Source: Campylobacterales bacterium
Lineage (GTDB): Bacteria > Campylobacterota > Campylobacteria > Campylobacterales > QNZT01
DNA: 17,679 nucleotides
Direction: 5' to 3'
Assembly: GCA_015662615.1 (NCBI GenBank)
Contig: DQTU01000186.1
Span: forward strand, 1-17,679
The notes below the pieces were generated by a model. That model searched no databases, had not been told where the DNA came from, and was given only the letters and a program-made list of their open reading frames with translations. The position numbers were made by a program, and so were the translations under genes. Positions 1 to 7,033 of this stretch are shown one piece after another; within the stretch, counting starts at the first letter, position 1; the number at the start of each line of letters is the position of its first letter.

Positions 1-211
1 CTCGTGCTAATGCCGCACATTTGTTTACACACATTTCACATAGTGTTGCAATCTCTTTAGCATCACCTGTACCAGTCTTAGTAGTTGCTTCAATCATTCT
101 TTTTTCTTCAGAACTTGAAAAAAGATTTGTTGCGGTGATGGATGTCCCACCAGCAATTGTTAAAGCGACACTACCTTGAAGGAATTTTCTTCTTGATACT
201 TCAACCTTCAT
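1..211 (-). CDS. Molybdopterin oxidoreductase, Phs/Psr-type catalytic subunit (5' end only)
   Basis: N-terminal 70 residues of a protein that runs off the left edge. It starts MKVEVSRRKFLQGSVAL, a twin-arginine signal, so the enzyme is folded with its cofactor and exported by Tat. At residues 58-66 it has CEMCVNKC, the first three cysteines of the [4Fe-4S] motif that opens molybdopterin-bis(MGD) oxidoreductases of the PhsA/PsrA/SreA class (thiosulfate or polysulfide reductase). Substrate cannot be decided from this fragment; related arsenate, tetrathionate or sulfite enzymes remain possible. The start at 211 is preferred over the in-frame ATG at 217 because AAGGAG then lies 8 bases upstream; from 217 the spacing would be only 2. 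A 66-nt leader and its own promoter (see 277-325) suggest it is transcribed separately from the cytochrome b gene upstream. Confidence 0.85.
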   Translation of the reverse strand, partial: MKVEVSRRKFLQGSVALTIAGGTSITATNLFSSSEEKRMIEATTKTGTGDAKEIATLCEMCVNKCAALAR

Positions 212-241
212 AAGCATTTCTCCTTTGATGTATTAGATACC

Positions 242-266
242 AATTAGGACAATTATTATCCTAATT
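242..266. repeat. Inverted repeat AATTAGGA-N9-TCCTAATT in the molybdoenzyme leader
   Basis: Perfect 8-bp arms at 242-249 and 259-266 around a 9-nt centre. It lies at about +11 to +35 relative to the predicted start at 277, so it could be a repressor operator or an RNA hairpin in the leader. It does not cover the AAGGAG ribosome binding site. The rest of 212-394 is AT-rich without a gene. Confidence 0.4.
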
Positions 267-276
267 ATTAGTTTAT

Positions 277-325
277 CCTATAGATTATAGCAGGAAAATT
301 AATAATTTTTAATGATTTATGTCAA
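277..325 (-). promoter_or_regulatory. FNR/CRP-type class II promoter for the molybdoenzyme gene
   Basis: Reading the minus strand, TATAAT sits at 289-284 (context TGCTATAATC, extended -10). This predicts a transcription start near 277, giving a 66-nt leader. A dyad, ATGAT-TTAT-GTCAA on the plus strand at 312-325, matches the FNR/CRP-family consensus TTGAT-N4-ATCAA at 8 of 10 positions. Its centre, 318.5, falls 41.5 bases upstream of the predicted start, the standard class II activator position. The geometry is seen in the sequence; the identity of the regulator is inference. Confidence 0.5.
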
Positions 326-377
326 AGAATAACGATTTTAATTAATTATTTTGTGAGTTTATTCGTCATCAGGCGAC

Positions 378-404
378 TAGTAGATAAGAAAAACTTATCT
401 ACTA
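378..404. repeat. 11-bp perfect hairpin downstream of the cytochrome b561-DHC gene
   Basis: TAGTAGATAAG (378-388) and CTTATCTACTA (394-404) pair perfectly around a 5-base A loop. It lies where a transcript of the cytochrome b gene would end. The TAA that would end the read-through frame (395-397) is inside the stem. Neither strand has a T-run after the stem, so it is not a canonical intrinsic terminator, but it could protect or pause the 3' end. Confidence 0.5.
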
Positions 405-490
405 ACAGGCTTTTGGAAAGGACCTTTATATATGATATTCATATCTGATAAAACACCTTCTTCAAAATCTTTATGGCAATTCCAGCAGTC
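395..490 (-). other. In-frame continuation past a stop codon: second haem motif of the DHC domain
   Basis: Directly after the TAA at 491-493 the same frame continues for 31 codons to the TAA at 395-397. It begins D-C-W-N-C-H-K, so a CXXCH haem c motif starts at the second codon. The DHC (dihaem cytochrome c) family ends with exactly such a second haem site, so this stretch is probably the true C-terminus of the upstream gene, cut off by a nonsense codon. It has no start codon or ribosome binding site suited to independent translation. A sequencing error, a recent mutation or stop read-through are the explanations. Confidence 0.65.
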
Positions 491-1537
491 TTATTTATCT
501 TTATAGGCACTTCTTGGGATATTTTTGTGTACCTCTCGCCAATAAGCTGTTTTTGTAATTGCTTTTGGTCTTAAATCTCCCAAAGATTTCATAATCTTTA
601 CTGCTGCCTCACGAGCTGAGTGTTCAGCCGAATTTTCATATAAAAACTCTCTTATGGATGCTTGTTGAGATAGTGAGATATTTGCTTCTGTTATCTCTTC
701 TCCAAAGTGGTTATCCATATCATCAATAATTCTCTTCCAAGACTTTTCTGGCAATAAAAATGGTGGATAAATTTTATGACAATCATCAGTACAATTACTA
801 TAATAAACAGGATGCAACTCTTCATAGTCAATATTTGTATATTTACGAAGTGTCAAAAAGTTGTAGTTACTACTAACGATAAAAAAGTAAGTTCCAATAG
901 CTATAAAAATCATCATATATGCAAAAACAGCAAGCCAAGGTTTTACCTTAGTATCTTCACCCTCTGTTTTTTTATAACCAGTCACCATTGCAAAAACCAT
1001 ACCCGTCTTATGCCAAAACTGTTCTACCATAACACCTAAAATATGGATAACAACCCAAGCTAAAAATAGATAAGAAGCATATTTATGAATCATGGTCAAG
1101 ATACCCATATATTGGCTATGTGTACCATTTAAATCTCTAAAAAGTCCTTTTCCCTCTTGCACACCATAAAGAAGCAGTCCAGAAACAACGATAACCGTAC
1201 CAACACCCAATGCCCATACGGTAAACCAACTAGAAGCTGGATTATGACCTGCTGGAATTTTTCTCCATCTGTTTTGTATCTTTTCGACAAAATAGTGTTT
1301 TAGTTGGGGAAGACTTAGTTTAAAGGTGTTAAAAGTTGCATATTGAGGACCTATAACTCCCCAGATAAGTCTATAAACAATAATAATCAAGAAGATAAAA
1401 CCAGGTGCCACATGGTCATGTAACAGATGTTCATAAAAAGAGGTAATAAATGCAGTTGTAAAAGAGAGTGTCATCATCCAGTGGATGATTCTAGTGCCTA
1501 TCGGCCAAACGAAAACATGTCCAGACTTTTCATTCAT
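491..1537 (-). CDS. Cytochrome b561-type membrane subunit fused to a DHC-type cytochrome c domain, interrupted by a stop
   Basis: 348 residues. The N-terminal part is a Ni-hydrogenase-type cytochrome b561 domain with four membrane helices (about 12-34, 44-62, 102-125, 150-175). It has RIIHW, IHKY and VIHIL histidines suited to two b haems. A fifth helix (about 203-225) carries the C-terminus to the periplasm. There a DHC-like domain starts with C249-TDD-C-H254, followed by the YPP-LLP-SW and HFGE signatures of dihaem cytochrome c. The first haem motif is CX3CH, not CXXCH. The second motif lies just beyond the stop codon (395-490), so the domain as encoded would bind one haem. Such proteins pass electrons between quinones and periplasmic cytochromes. 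The ATG at 1537 has a weak GGGA 8 bases upstream, and the gene lies between two gaps as its own transcription unit. Confidence 0.82.
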   Translation of the reverse strand: MNEKSGHVFVWPIGTRIIHWMMTLSFTTAFITSFYEHLLHDHVAPGFIFLIIIVYRLIWGVIGPQYATFNTFKLSLPQLKHYFVEKIQNRWRKIPAGHNPASSWFTVWALGVGTVIVVSGLLLYGVQEGKGLFRDLNGTHSQYMGILTMIHKYASYLFLAWVVIHILGVMVEQFWHKTGMVFAMVTGYKKTEGEDTKVKPWLAVFAYMMIFIAIGTYFFIVSSNYNFLTLRKYTNIDYEELHPVYYSNCTDDCHKIYPPFLLPEKSWKRIIDDMDNHFGEEITEANISLSQQASIREFLYENSAEHSAREAAVKIMKSLGDLRPKAITKTAYWREVHKNIPRSAYKDK

Positions 1538-1550
1538 CAGTAAGTCCCAT

Positions 1551-1563
1551 AAATATAATTATA
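1551..1563 (-). promoter_or_regulatory. -10 region of the cytochrome b561 gene
   Basis: TATAAT on the minus strand at 1563-1558, predicting a start near 1551 and a 13-nt leader. A second candidate -10, TATACT, lies at 1574-1569. Neither has a clear -35, which is common in Campylobacterota. The upstream terminator at 1664-1693 means the gene needs its own promoter. Confidence 0.45.
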
Positions 1564-1585
1564 TCGAAAGTATAACATAACTTAA

Positions 1586-1626
1586 TTGACGAAATAATTA
1601 AAGGTAATTAACAGAAGATTCGTCAA
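1586..1626. repeat. Widely spaced inverted repeat TTGACGAA-N25-TTCGTCAA upstream of the cytochrome b561 gene
   Basis: Perfect 8-bp arms at 1586-1593 and 1619-1626, with centres 33 bp apart, about three helical turns. Two TAATTA hexamers separated by AAGG lie between them (1595-1610). The arms sit at about -38 and -71 relative to the start predicted at 1551. A regulator binding on one face of the helix is possible; chance is also possible in AT-rich DNA. Confidence 0.35.
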
Positions 1627-1663
1627 AAATATCCCCAAGTGTATATCACATGGCAACGGAAGA

Positions 1664-1693
1664 TTTAAAAAGGGGATGCAACCCCTTTTTAAA
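1664..1693 (-). terminator. Intrinsic terminator after the SQR-cytochrome c operon
   Basis: TTTAAAAAGGGG (1664-1675), a 6-nt loop, and CCCCTTTTTAAA (1682-1693) form a perfect 12-bp stem ending in a T-run. It begins 15 bases after the stop codon of the cytochrome c gene. The A/T symmetry would also let it work in the other direction. Confidence 0.9.
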
Positions 1694-1707
1694 GTATAGG
1701 TACAAAC

Positions 1708-2094
1708 CTATTCAGGTTTGATATAAAAGTTCTTTTCTATATATTCTGCCATATCTTTTGCATCATAGTTATAACCTTTTGCAAGCAATTTTTTCATATT
1801 GTGCTCCATAACATCATGTTCTGTTCCAGAAGATTGATTTGTTCCACCATTTTTAACATCATAAAGATCTAGCTCTAGCTCTCCAGCTTGTCTATCATTC
1901 AAAGCTGGAGTCTTTTTCTCTTTTAGACCCTCAGCTTTATCACCATGGCATTTTTTACAACTTTGGTCATAAACCTCAGCTGATGTTTTACTATAAGTAA
2001 TTTTTTCACCAGCACCTGCTGTACCACCATCAAGGCAACCTGTTAGTACAAGTGCAGTTGCTGCAGTCATTAACATCACATTTGTTTTTTTCAT
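1708..2094 (-). CDS. Monoheme cytochrome c lipoprotein, partner of the SQR
   Basis: 128 residues from the ATG at 2094. It begins with a lipoprotein signal, MKKTNVMLMTAATALVLTGC, in which LTGC is the lipobox. A single class I haem site, CKKCH, follows about 45 residues in, and a methionine-rich stretch (HDVMEHNMKKL) probably gives the axial Met. It should be anchored to a membrane and face the periplasm as an electron carrier. Upstream in-frame starts exist at 2103 (ATG) and 2133 (GTG, overlapping the SQR by 8 bases). I prefer 2094 because AAAAGG lies 9 bases before it and the signal peptide becomes regular. Directly after the SQR gene in one operon, it is the likely acceptor of electrons from sulfide or a related donor. 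Confidence 0.85.
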   Translation of the reverse strand: MKKTNVMLMTAATALVLTGCLDGGTAGAGEKITYSKTSAEVYDQSCKKCHGDKAEGLKEKKTPALNDRQAGELELDLYDVKNGGTNQSSGTEHDVMEHNMKKLLAKGYNYDAKDMAEYIEKNFYIKPE

Positions 2095-2125
2095 AATTTT
2101 CATCCTTTTATCTTTACTATTCACC

Positions 2126-3598
2126 TTAAGCACGACCCGAAAGCATACCGTATTGTGTCATTGGTTTAAGTGCATAAACTTTTAACAACCACCAAATATA
2201 TCTCTCTTGCGTAGGATCTAGAGGAAATGAAGGAGTTGGTTTTTTAGTCCAGTTAAACTCAGCAAGCATAACCGTACCGATACTCGTGATAAGAGGACAA
2301 ACTGTATACCCTGCATATTTTGAAGTTAATTCTTTGCCTTCCATAGAAGCGATAACATTATCTACTACTACTTTGTATTGTTTTCTTGCAGATCCTCCAG
2401 TTTTACCCATTGGTACTGCCGCGATATCTCCAAGTGCAAAAACATTTGGAAATTTTACATGTTGTAAAGTCTCTTTATTTACAGGAACCCAACCTTTACC
2501 AGAACCAACTGGTGAATCTGCAATCTCTTTAGCTGCAGACATAGGAGGAGTAATATGTAAAAAGTCAAATGGAACTTCTTTTGTTTTACTTTTCGTTTCG
2601 ATTCCGTACTCTTCAAGATCTTCATCCCAAGCACCTTTTTGTTTCCAGTGACTGTTAAATGTAGCAATTTTTTTCTCAGGATCAACAGCGATAAGATTAT
2701 GTCTGTAGTTCCATTTCATATCTCTAACTTCAAACTGTTTTTGAATTGCATTGTGATACTCAGGTACACCAAACATTTTACTACCATTTGGATAGAAAGT
2801 AAGGTCTGCATTTGCTCTAGCTGCGTCACCTGCTTCTCTAAGTCTTGCATCTGTTAGATACATAATTTTTTTAGGCGCTCCACCACATTTTATAGGTGTA
2901 TTTGGATGTGTGAAAACACCTCTTACTTTTTTACCACTTTTTGCATCAGCAACAAATTTTTGCATATTTGCCCAAGTATCAGTTGCACCATTAGCAAAGT
3001 AGATAGAAGAGATACCATTTTTACCAATTGCCCCTCTTACTCCTTCATCACTACCACGAGATAATATTGAATTACTAATACCAAGTCCTTGGATTTTTGA
3101 GAAGTCTAACTGTAAACCAGCTGCAATAACTAAAAAATCATAAGAAATTTCTTGTCCGCCACTTGTTTTTACTGTGTTGTTATCAGGATTAAATTCTACT
3201 GCTTTTTCTTTGATAACTTTTACACCACTTGGAATAAAATCAGCAGTTTTATAATTTACATCACTATCTGTCCATAAACCAGCACCTACGAGCGTTTGAC
3301 CTGGTTGGTAAGAAGTAGCTGTATCACCTGGTTCAATTATTGTAATATCAGGATTACTAAGTGTGTTTGTAAATCTTGCTGCAGTTGACATACCAGCCAA
3401 ACCACCACCAATAATTAAAATCTTTCCTTTAGCATCACTAGCTCTAGCTTCTGTAGCAGCTTGTGCATTTGTGCCACCTAGTAAAAATGCAGATGAACCA
3501 ACAGCTGCCATTTTCATTGCATCTCTTCGAGATACTCCATGACTTTTTAGCTCTTGCTCAACAGCATCAACCATTTTCTTTAAATCTTTTTGTCCCAT
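2126..3598 (-). CDS. sqr: Tat-exported type II sulfide:quinone oxidoreductase-like flavoprotein
   Basis: 490 residues. Residues 22-34 are SHGVSRRDAMKMA, a twin-arginine motif preceded by a 22-residue charged extension, so the protein is exported folded. An FAD-binding GGGLAGMS follows at about 63-70. The sequence matches type II SQR (the group that includes mitochondrial SQOR). It has YQPGQTLVGAG, the HPNTPIKCGGAPKKIMYL block with the first redox cysteine, and YTVCPLIT with the second. These appear to be its only two cysteines, as expected for the type II disulfide mechanism. The C-terminal WWLLKVYALKP...MLSGRA tail resembles the amphipathic membrane-attachment region, and the length is normal. 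AAGGA lies 7 bases before the ATG, and a TATAAT-like element is present in the 101-bp gap after recJ. Flavocytochrome c FccB was considered but lacks these cysteine contexts. Confidence 0.88.
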   Translation of the reverse strand: MGQKDLKKMVDAVEQELKSHGVSRRDAMKMAAVGSSAFLLGGTNAQAATEARASDAKGKILIIGGGLAGMSTAARFTNTLSNPDITIIEPGDTATSYQPGQTLVGAGLWTDSDVNYKTADFIPSGVKVIKEKAVEFNPDNNTVKTSGGQEISYDFLVIAAGLQLDFSKIQGLGISNSILSRGSDEGVRGAIGKNGISSIYFANGATDTWANMQKFVADAKSGKKVRGVFTHPNTPIKCGGAPKKIMYLTDARLREAGDAARANADLTFYPNGSKMFGVPEYHNAIQKQFEVRDMKWNYRHNLIAVDPEKKIATFNSHWKQKGAWDEDLEEYGIETKSKTKEVPFDFLHITPPMSAAKEIADSPVGSGKGWVPVNKETLQHVKFPNVFALGDIAAVPMGKTGGSARKQYKVVVDNVIASMEGKELTSKYAGYTVCPLITSIGTVMLAEFNWTKKPTPSFPLDPTQERYIWWLLKVYALKPMTQYGMLSGRA

Positions 3599-3699
3599 AT
3601 TTGCTTCCTTTGAAAAAATATTTCATAAGTCTAGCATAATTAATTTTACTTATAACTTAAAGAGAAATTATTATCAATAAAAATTATAGGTATGTGATA

Positions 3700-5274
3700 T
3701 TATAGAACCTGTTTAATCATTATTTGGGCAGATACAACACCTCTAAACTCATTTTTAGAAACACTACAAATAAGGTCGATATGATCTCCGCTCTTAATCT
3801 CTTTATCAAAATTAAACTCTATAGACTCTAAAGTCATCTCATCACTAAGAAGTGTAAGCTTTTGATGGTTTTGATTCATGCCTATTACTTTTCCAGTTTT
3901 AACATAAGCATTTTTCAGTAAAAAATGTGGTTTAGGGTTTTTTTGTCCGTAAGGCTCATAGAGCTCAAGAATATTTAAAAGCTCAAACCCGATAGCACTC
4001 GGATTGATTTCTCCGACAACTTCACTCCGCTCTACAAAATCTTCTTCATCAACTTCAGCCAATTCTGACTCAATTGCTTTTTTAAATGCTTCTAAAGAGT
4101 TAGCATCAAGTGACATTCCCGCAGCACCTTTATGCCCGCCATAGCCAAAAAGATACTCTTTTTGATGGGAAATATGCTCTAATATATTGATAGCTCCAAC
4201 ACTTCTTGCACTTCCTTTTGCCTTTCCCTCTGTGATAGAGAAAACGATCGCAGGTTTTTTATAACGACGAGATAGCCTTGAAGCCACAATACCAATAACC
4301 CCTTCATGCCAACCTTCTCCCCAAGAGACAATGATACTTTGACTCTCATCTACAGATAAAACGGCTTGTTCAAAAAGTTCATGTTCTATCTCTTTTCTTT
4401 GGTTGTTTAATCCTGAAATATACTCTAAGTTTTGCATTGCTTCTAGTTCCGTTTTGGAGCGTATCAATTCATAAGATAGTGTTGCATCTTCAAGTCTTCC
4501 AGAACTATTAATAACGGGAGCTAACAAGAAAGAGATATCATCACTTTTAAAACTACTTTTTCTATAAAAATTTTGAACAGCTTTAAAAAATGGTCTCTCT
4601 ATCTTATTGATCTTTTTAAGTCCATTTTTAACCATGGTTCTGTTCATACCCTTAAGCTCCATCATATCTGCAACAATTGCAATCGCTAAAATATCAAGAA
4701 ATTTTGAAAGATTATAATCTATACCTAACTCATCTTTAATCGCTGCGATAAAATACCAAGCCACCTGTGCACCACAGATCTCAGAAGTTGGAAAAGTACA
4801 ATCATGCTGTTTAGGATTTATAATGGCATAAGCCTCTGGCAAAGTATCAGGAACCATATGATGGTCTGTTATAATAAGATCTACCCCTTTTTCTTTACAG
4901 AGATTTGCAGCTTCAACTGCTGAGATACCGTTATCAACCGTGATAATCAAATCAGCATCTAAGTTTTCAATAATTTTTGGGCTTATTCCATATCCATCTT
5001 CAAAACGGTTAGGGATTTTTAGCACAACATTGGCACCAATATCATCAAAAAACTCCATCATTATAACCGAAGAGACAACCCCATCAGCATCATAATCTCC
5101 AACAACAGCTATCTTTTCGTTGTTTTCAATGGCAATTTTTACTCTTTTGGCTGCTTTTTCTACATCTTTTAGTTCTGTGGGATGAGGGATAGAAGCGAGA
5201 GAGTTACATGTATCATCTGCAAATCTCTTGGATAAGATCTCTTCTATATCCTCTTTTTTAAGTCTTGATTCCAT
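3700..5274 (-). CDS. recJ: Single-stranded-DNA-specific exonuclease RecJ
   Basis: 524 residues of the DHH phosphoesterase superfamily. Motif I is GDYDADG (Asp60, Asp62, Asp64) and motif III is TDHH (Asp137-His139), which bind the two catalytic metals. The DHHA1 domain carries GGHKGAAG around His381, and a C-terminal OB-like domain follows. RecJ degrades single-stranded DNA 5' to 3' in recombination and mismatch repair. It is slightly shorter than the E. coli protein (577), which is normal for this phylum. Its ATG overlaps the pyrG stop codon by one base (TAATG), indicating translational coupling. Confidence 0.95.
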   Translation of the reverse strand: MESRLKKEDIEEILSKRFADDTCNSLASIPHPTELKDVEKAAKRVKIAIENNEKIAVVGDYDADGVVSSVIMMEFFDDIGANVVLKIPNRFEDGYGISPKIIENLDADLIITVDNGISAVEAANLCKEKGVDLIITDHHMVPDTLPEAYAIINPKQHDCTFPTSEICGAQVAWYFIAAIKDELGIDYNLSKFLDILAIAIVADMMELKGMNRTMVKNGLKKINKIERPFFKAVQNFYRKSSFKSDDISFLLAPVINSSGRLEDATLSYELIRSKTELEAMQNLEYISGLNNQRKEIEHELFEQAVLSVDESQSIIVSWGEGWHEGVIGIVASRLSRRYKKPAIVFSITEGKAKGSARSVGAINILEHISHQKEYLFGYGGHKGAAGMSLDANSLEAFKKAIESELAEVDEEDFVERSEVVGEINPSAIGFELLNILELYEPYGQKNPKPHFLLKNAYVKTGKVIGMNQNHQKLTLLSDEMTLESIEFNFDKEIKSGDHIDLICSVSKNEFRGVVSAQIMIKQVL

Positions 5275-6911
5275 TAACTATTTTTATACTCTAAAGAAGC
5301 TTCCATAAAACCAAAAATTGCGTCATTTGGGTTTTGCAATCTTGAGGTAAATTCTGGATGAAACTGAACGCCTAAAAACCAAGGGTGATCTTTTAACTCT
5401 ACTACCTCAATCAAACCATCAGACTCACCGCTAACAATTAACCCTTTTTTCTCAAAAGCTTCTCGATACTCTGGATTGGCCTCATATCTATGTCTATGTC
5501 TCTCAATAATTTTCTTTTTACCACCATAGACTTTTTGTAACAATGAACCTTTTTTCGTATCACACTCATACGCACCAAGTCTCATGGTTCCGCCAATCGG
5601 ACTTTTATGCGTTCTTAACTGTTTATTTCCACTCGCATCTATAAAAGAATCTATAAGATAAATGATAGGATTTTTCGTATAAGAGTCAAACTCTACCGAA
5701 TCCGCATCTTTAATTTCCAAAACATTTCGTGCAAATTCAACGAGTGCTAGTTGCATCCCAAGACAAATCCCTAAAAATGGGATATTATTCTCTCTTGCAT
5801 ATTTAATCGCATTTATCTTACCTTCAACACCACGCTGACCAAACCCACCTGCAACTAAGACACCATCTACATCACATAACAAATCTTTACAATCTTCACT
5901 ATCTACTTTTTCACTATCAATCCATTTCAGATTCACACGCGTATCAAGATTTGCTCCCACATGGATAAAGGATTCCGTTAAAGATTTATAAGACTCTTTA
6001 AGGTCTAAATACTTTCCAACAAATCCAATCGTCACATCTTTTTTAGGTGCAATCACATTTTTAACAAGTCCACTCCACGCTTCCATGTCCGGCACTAATG
6101 GCTCCCATCCTAAACTCTCACAGATAGGCTCTAAAATATTTTGAACTTGAAAATGCATAGGCACTTCATAAATTGATTTTGCATCAAGTGCTTCGATAAT
6201 ACAATTGTTTTCAACACCGCATGAAGAGGCAAGTTTTAATTTCAAACTTTTTGGTAATGCAACCTCCGTACGGCAAATAATGATATGAGGTAAAATACCA
6301 ATACGACGAAGCTCTTGCACCGAGTGTTGTGTAGGTTTAGTTTTAAGCTCCCCCGCGGCTTTTAAAAATGGTACAAGTGTCAGATGAATATACATCGCTC
6401 TATTCTTACCCAACTCAATTTTAAGTTCTCTTATAGCTTCTAAAAACGGTAAACTCTCGATATCTCCAACAGTCCCACCAACCTCAACGATCAAAACATC
6501 ATTACCCTCACCTGCTTCTGTGATTCGTTTTTTGATTTCATTGGTAATATGAGGAATAACTTGTATCGTTTTACCAAGATAATCCCCTCGCCTCTCTCGC
6601 TCGATGACTGAAGAATAGACTTGACCCGTTGTAAAATTGTTATTTTTTGAAAGGCTAATATCCAAAAACCGTTCATAATGTCCGATATCCAAATCCGTTT
6701 CCGCACCATCTGCAGTCACAAAAACCTCTCCATGTTCCAAAGGACTCATCGTTCCAGGGTCAACATTGAGATAAGGATCGATTTTTAACATGCTTACTTT
6801 TTTACCTGCATGCTTAAGGAGTGTTGCGATACTAGCTGACGCTATACCCTTACCTAAAGAGCTTAAAACCCCGCCTGTTACAAAAATATATCTAGTGTTT
6901 GAATCTGCCAT
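5274..6911 (-). CDS. pyrG: CTP synthase
   Basis: 545 residues, the usual length. It converts UTP to CTP with ATP and glutamine in the cytosol. The N-terminal synthetase domain begins YIFVTGGVLSSLGKGIASAS with the ATP loop, followed by the LKIDPYLNVDPGTMSP UTP/metal site. The C-terminal class I glutamine amidotransferase domain has the nucleophile in GICLGMQ (Cys383) and the dyad in QFHPEF (His518, Glu520). An extended -10 (TGATATAAT, hexamer at 6944-6939) lies 28 bases upstream, with AAGGTG as ribosome binding site. It is the first gene of a two-gene unit with recJ. Confidence 0.98.
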   Translation of the reverse strand: MADSNTRYIFVTGGVLSSLGKGIASASIATLLKHAGKKVSMLKIDPYLNVDPGTMSPLEHGEVFVTADGAETDLDIGHYERFLDISLSKNNNFTTGQVYSSVIERERRGDYLGKTIQVIPHITNEIKKRITEAGEGNDVLIVEVGGTVGDIESLPFLEAIRELKIELGKNRAMYIHLTLVPFLKAAGELKTKPTQHSVQELRRIGILPHIIICRTEVALPKSLKLKLASSCGVENNCIIEALDAKSIYEVPMHFQVQNILEPICESLGWEPLVPDMEAWSGLVKNVIAPKKDVTIGFVGKYLDLKESYKSLTESFIHVGANLDTRVNLKWIDSEKVDSEDCKDLLCDVDGVLVAGGFGQRGVEGKINAIKYARENNIPFLGICLGMQLALVEFARNVLEIKDADSVEFDSYTKNPIIYLIDSFIDASGNKQLRTHKSPIGGTMRLGAYECDTKKGSLLQKVYGGKKKIIERHRHRYEANPEYREAFEKKGLIVSGESDGLIEVVELKDHPWFLGVQFHPEFTSRLQNPNDAIFGFMEASLEYKNS

Positions 6912-6938
6912 ATGATATCACCTTCTATTGAAAGAGTG

Positions 6939-6944
6939 ATTATA
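6939..6944 (-). promoter_or_regulatory. Extended -10 box of the pyrG-recJ operon
   Basis: TATAAT on the minus strand in the context TTTTTTGATATAATCA, 28 bases before the pyrG ATG. The T-rich tract upstream is typical of Campylobacterota promoters, which often lack a -35 box. Confidence 0.6.
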
Positions 6945-6971
6945 TCAAAAAAGATGAATAAAAAGGTTTTT

Positions 6972-7003
6972 TTCATAAAAAATTCATACTTATCATCTAC
7001 TAT
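6972..7003 (+). promoter_or_regulatory. Direct repeat TTCATA-N5-TTCATA plus -10 upstream of the ABC permease (copy 1)
   Basis: TTCATA at 6972-6977 and 6983-6988 are 11 bp apart, the one-turn spacing used by OmpR/PhoB-family dimers. After exactly 9 bases comes TACTAT (6998-7003), a possible -10 for the gene at 7034. The same layout is found at 10279-10310. The repeats would overlap the -35 region, the usual site for activation by this family. It lies in the divergent gap with pyrG. Confidence 0.5.
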
Positions 7004-7033
7004 TAATTTTAGAAATTCAAATAAAGGATAGTT

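Noticed and set aside
378..404. Intrinsic terminator
   Set aside because: Perfect stem but no T-run after it on either strand; kept as a hairpin only.
776..1039. 87-residue plus-strand frame
   Set aside because: Shadow on the opposite strand of the cytochrome b561 gene with no start signals.
2126..3598. Flavocytochrome c sulfide dehydrogenase (FccB)
   Set aside because: Tat signal and cytochrome partner fit, but the PIKCGGAP and TVCPL cysteine contexts and the C-terminal tail are those of type II SQR.
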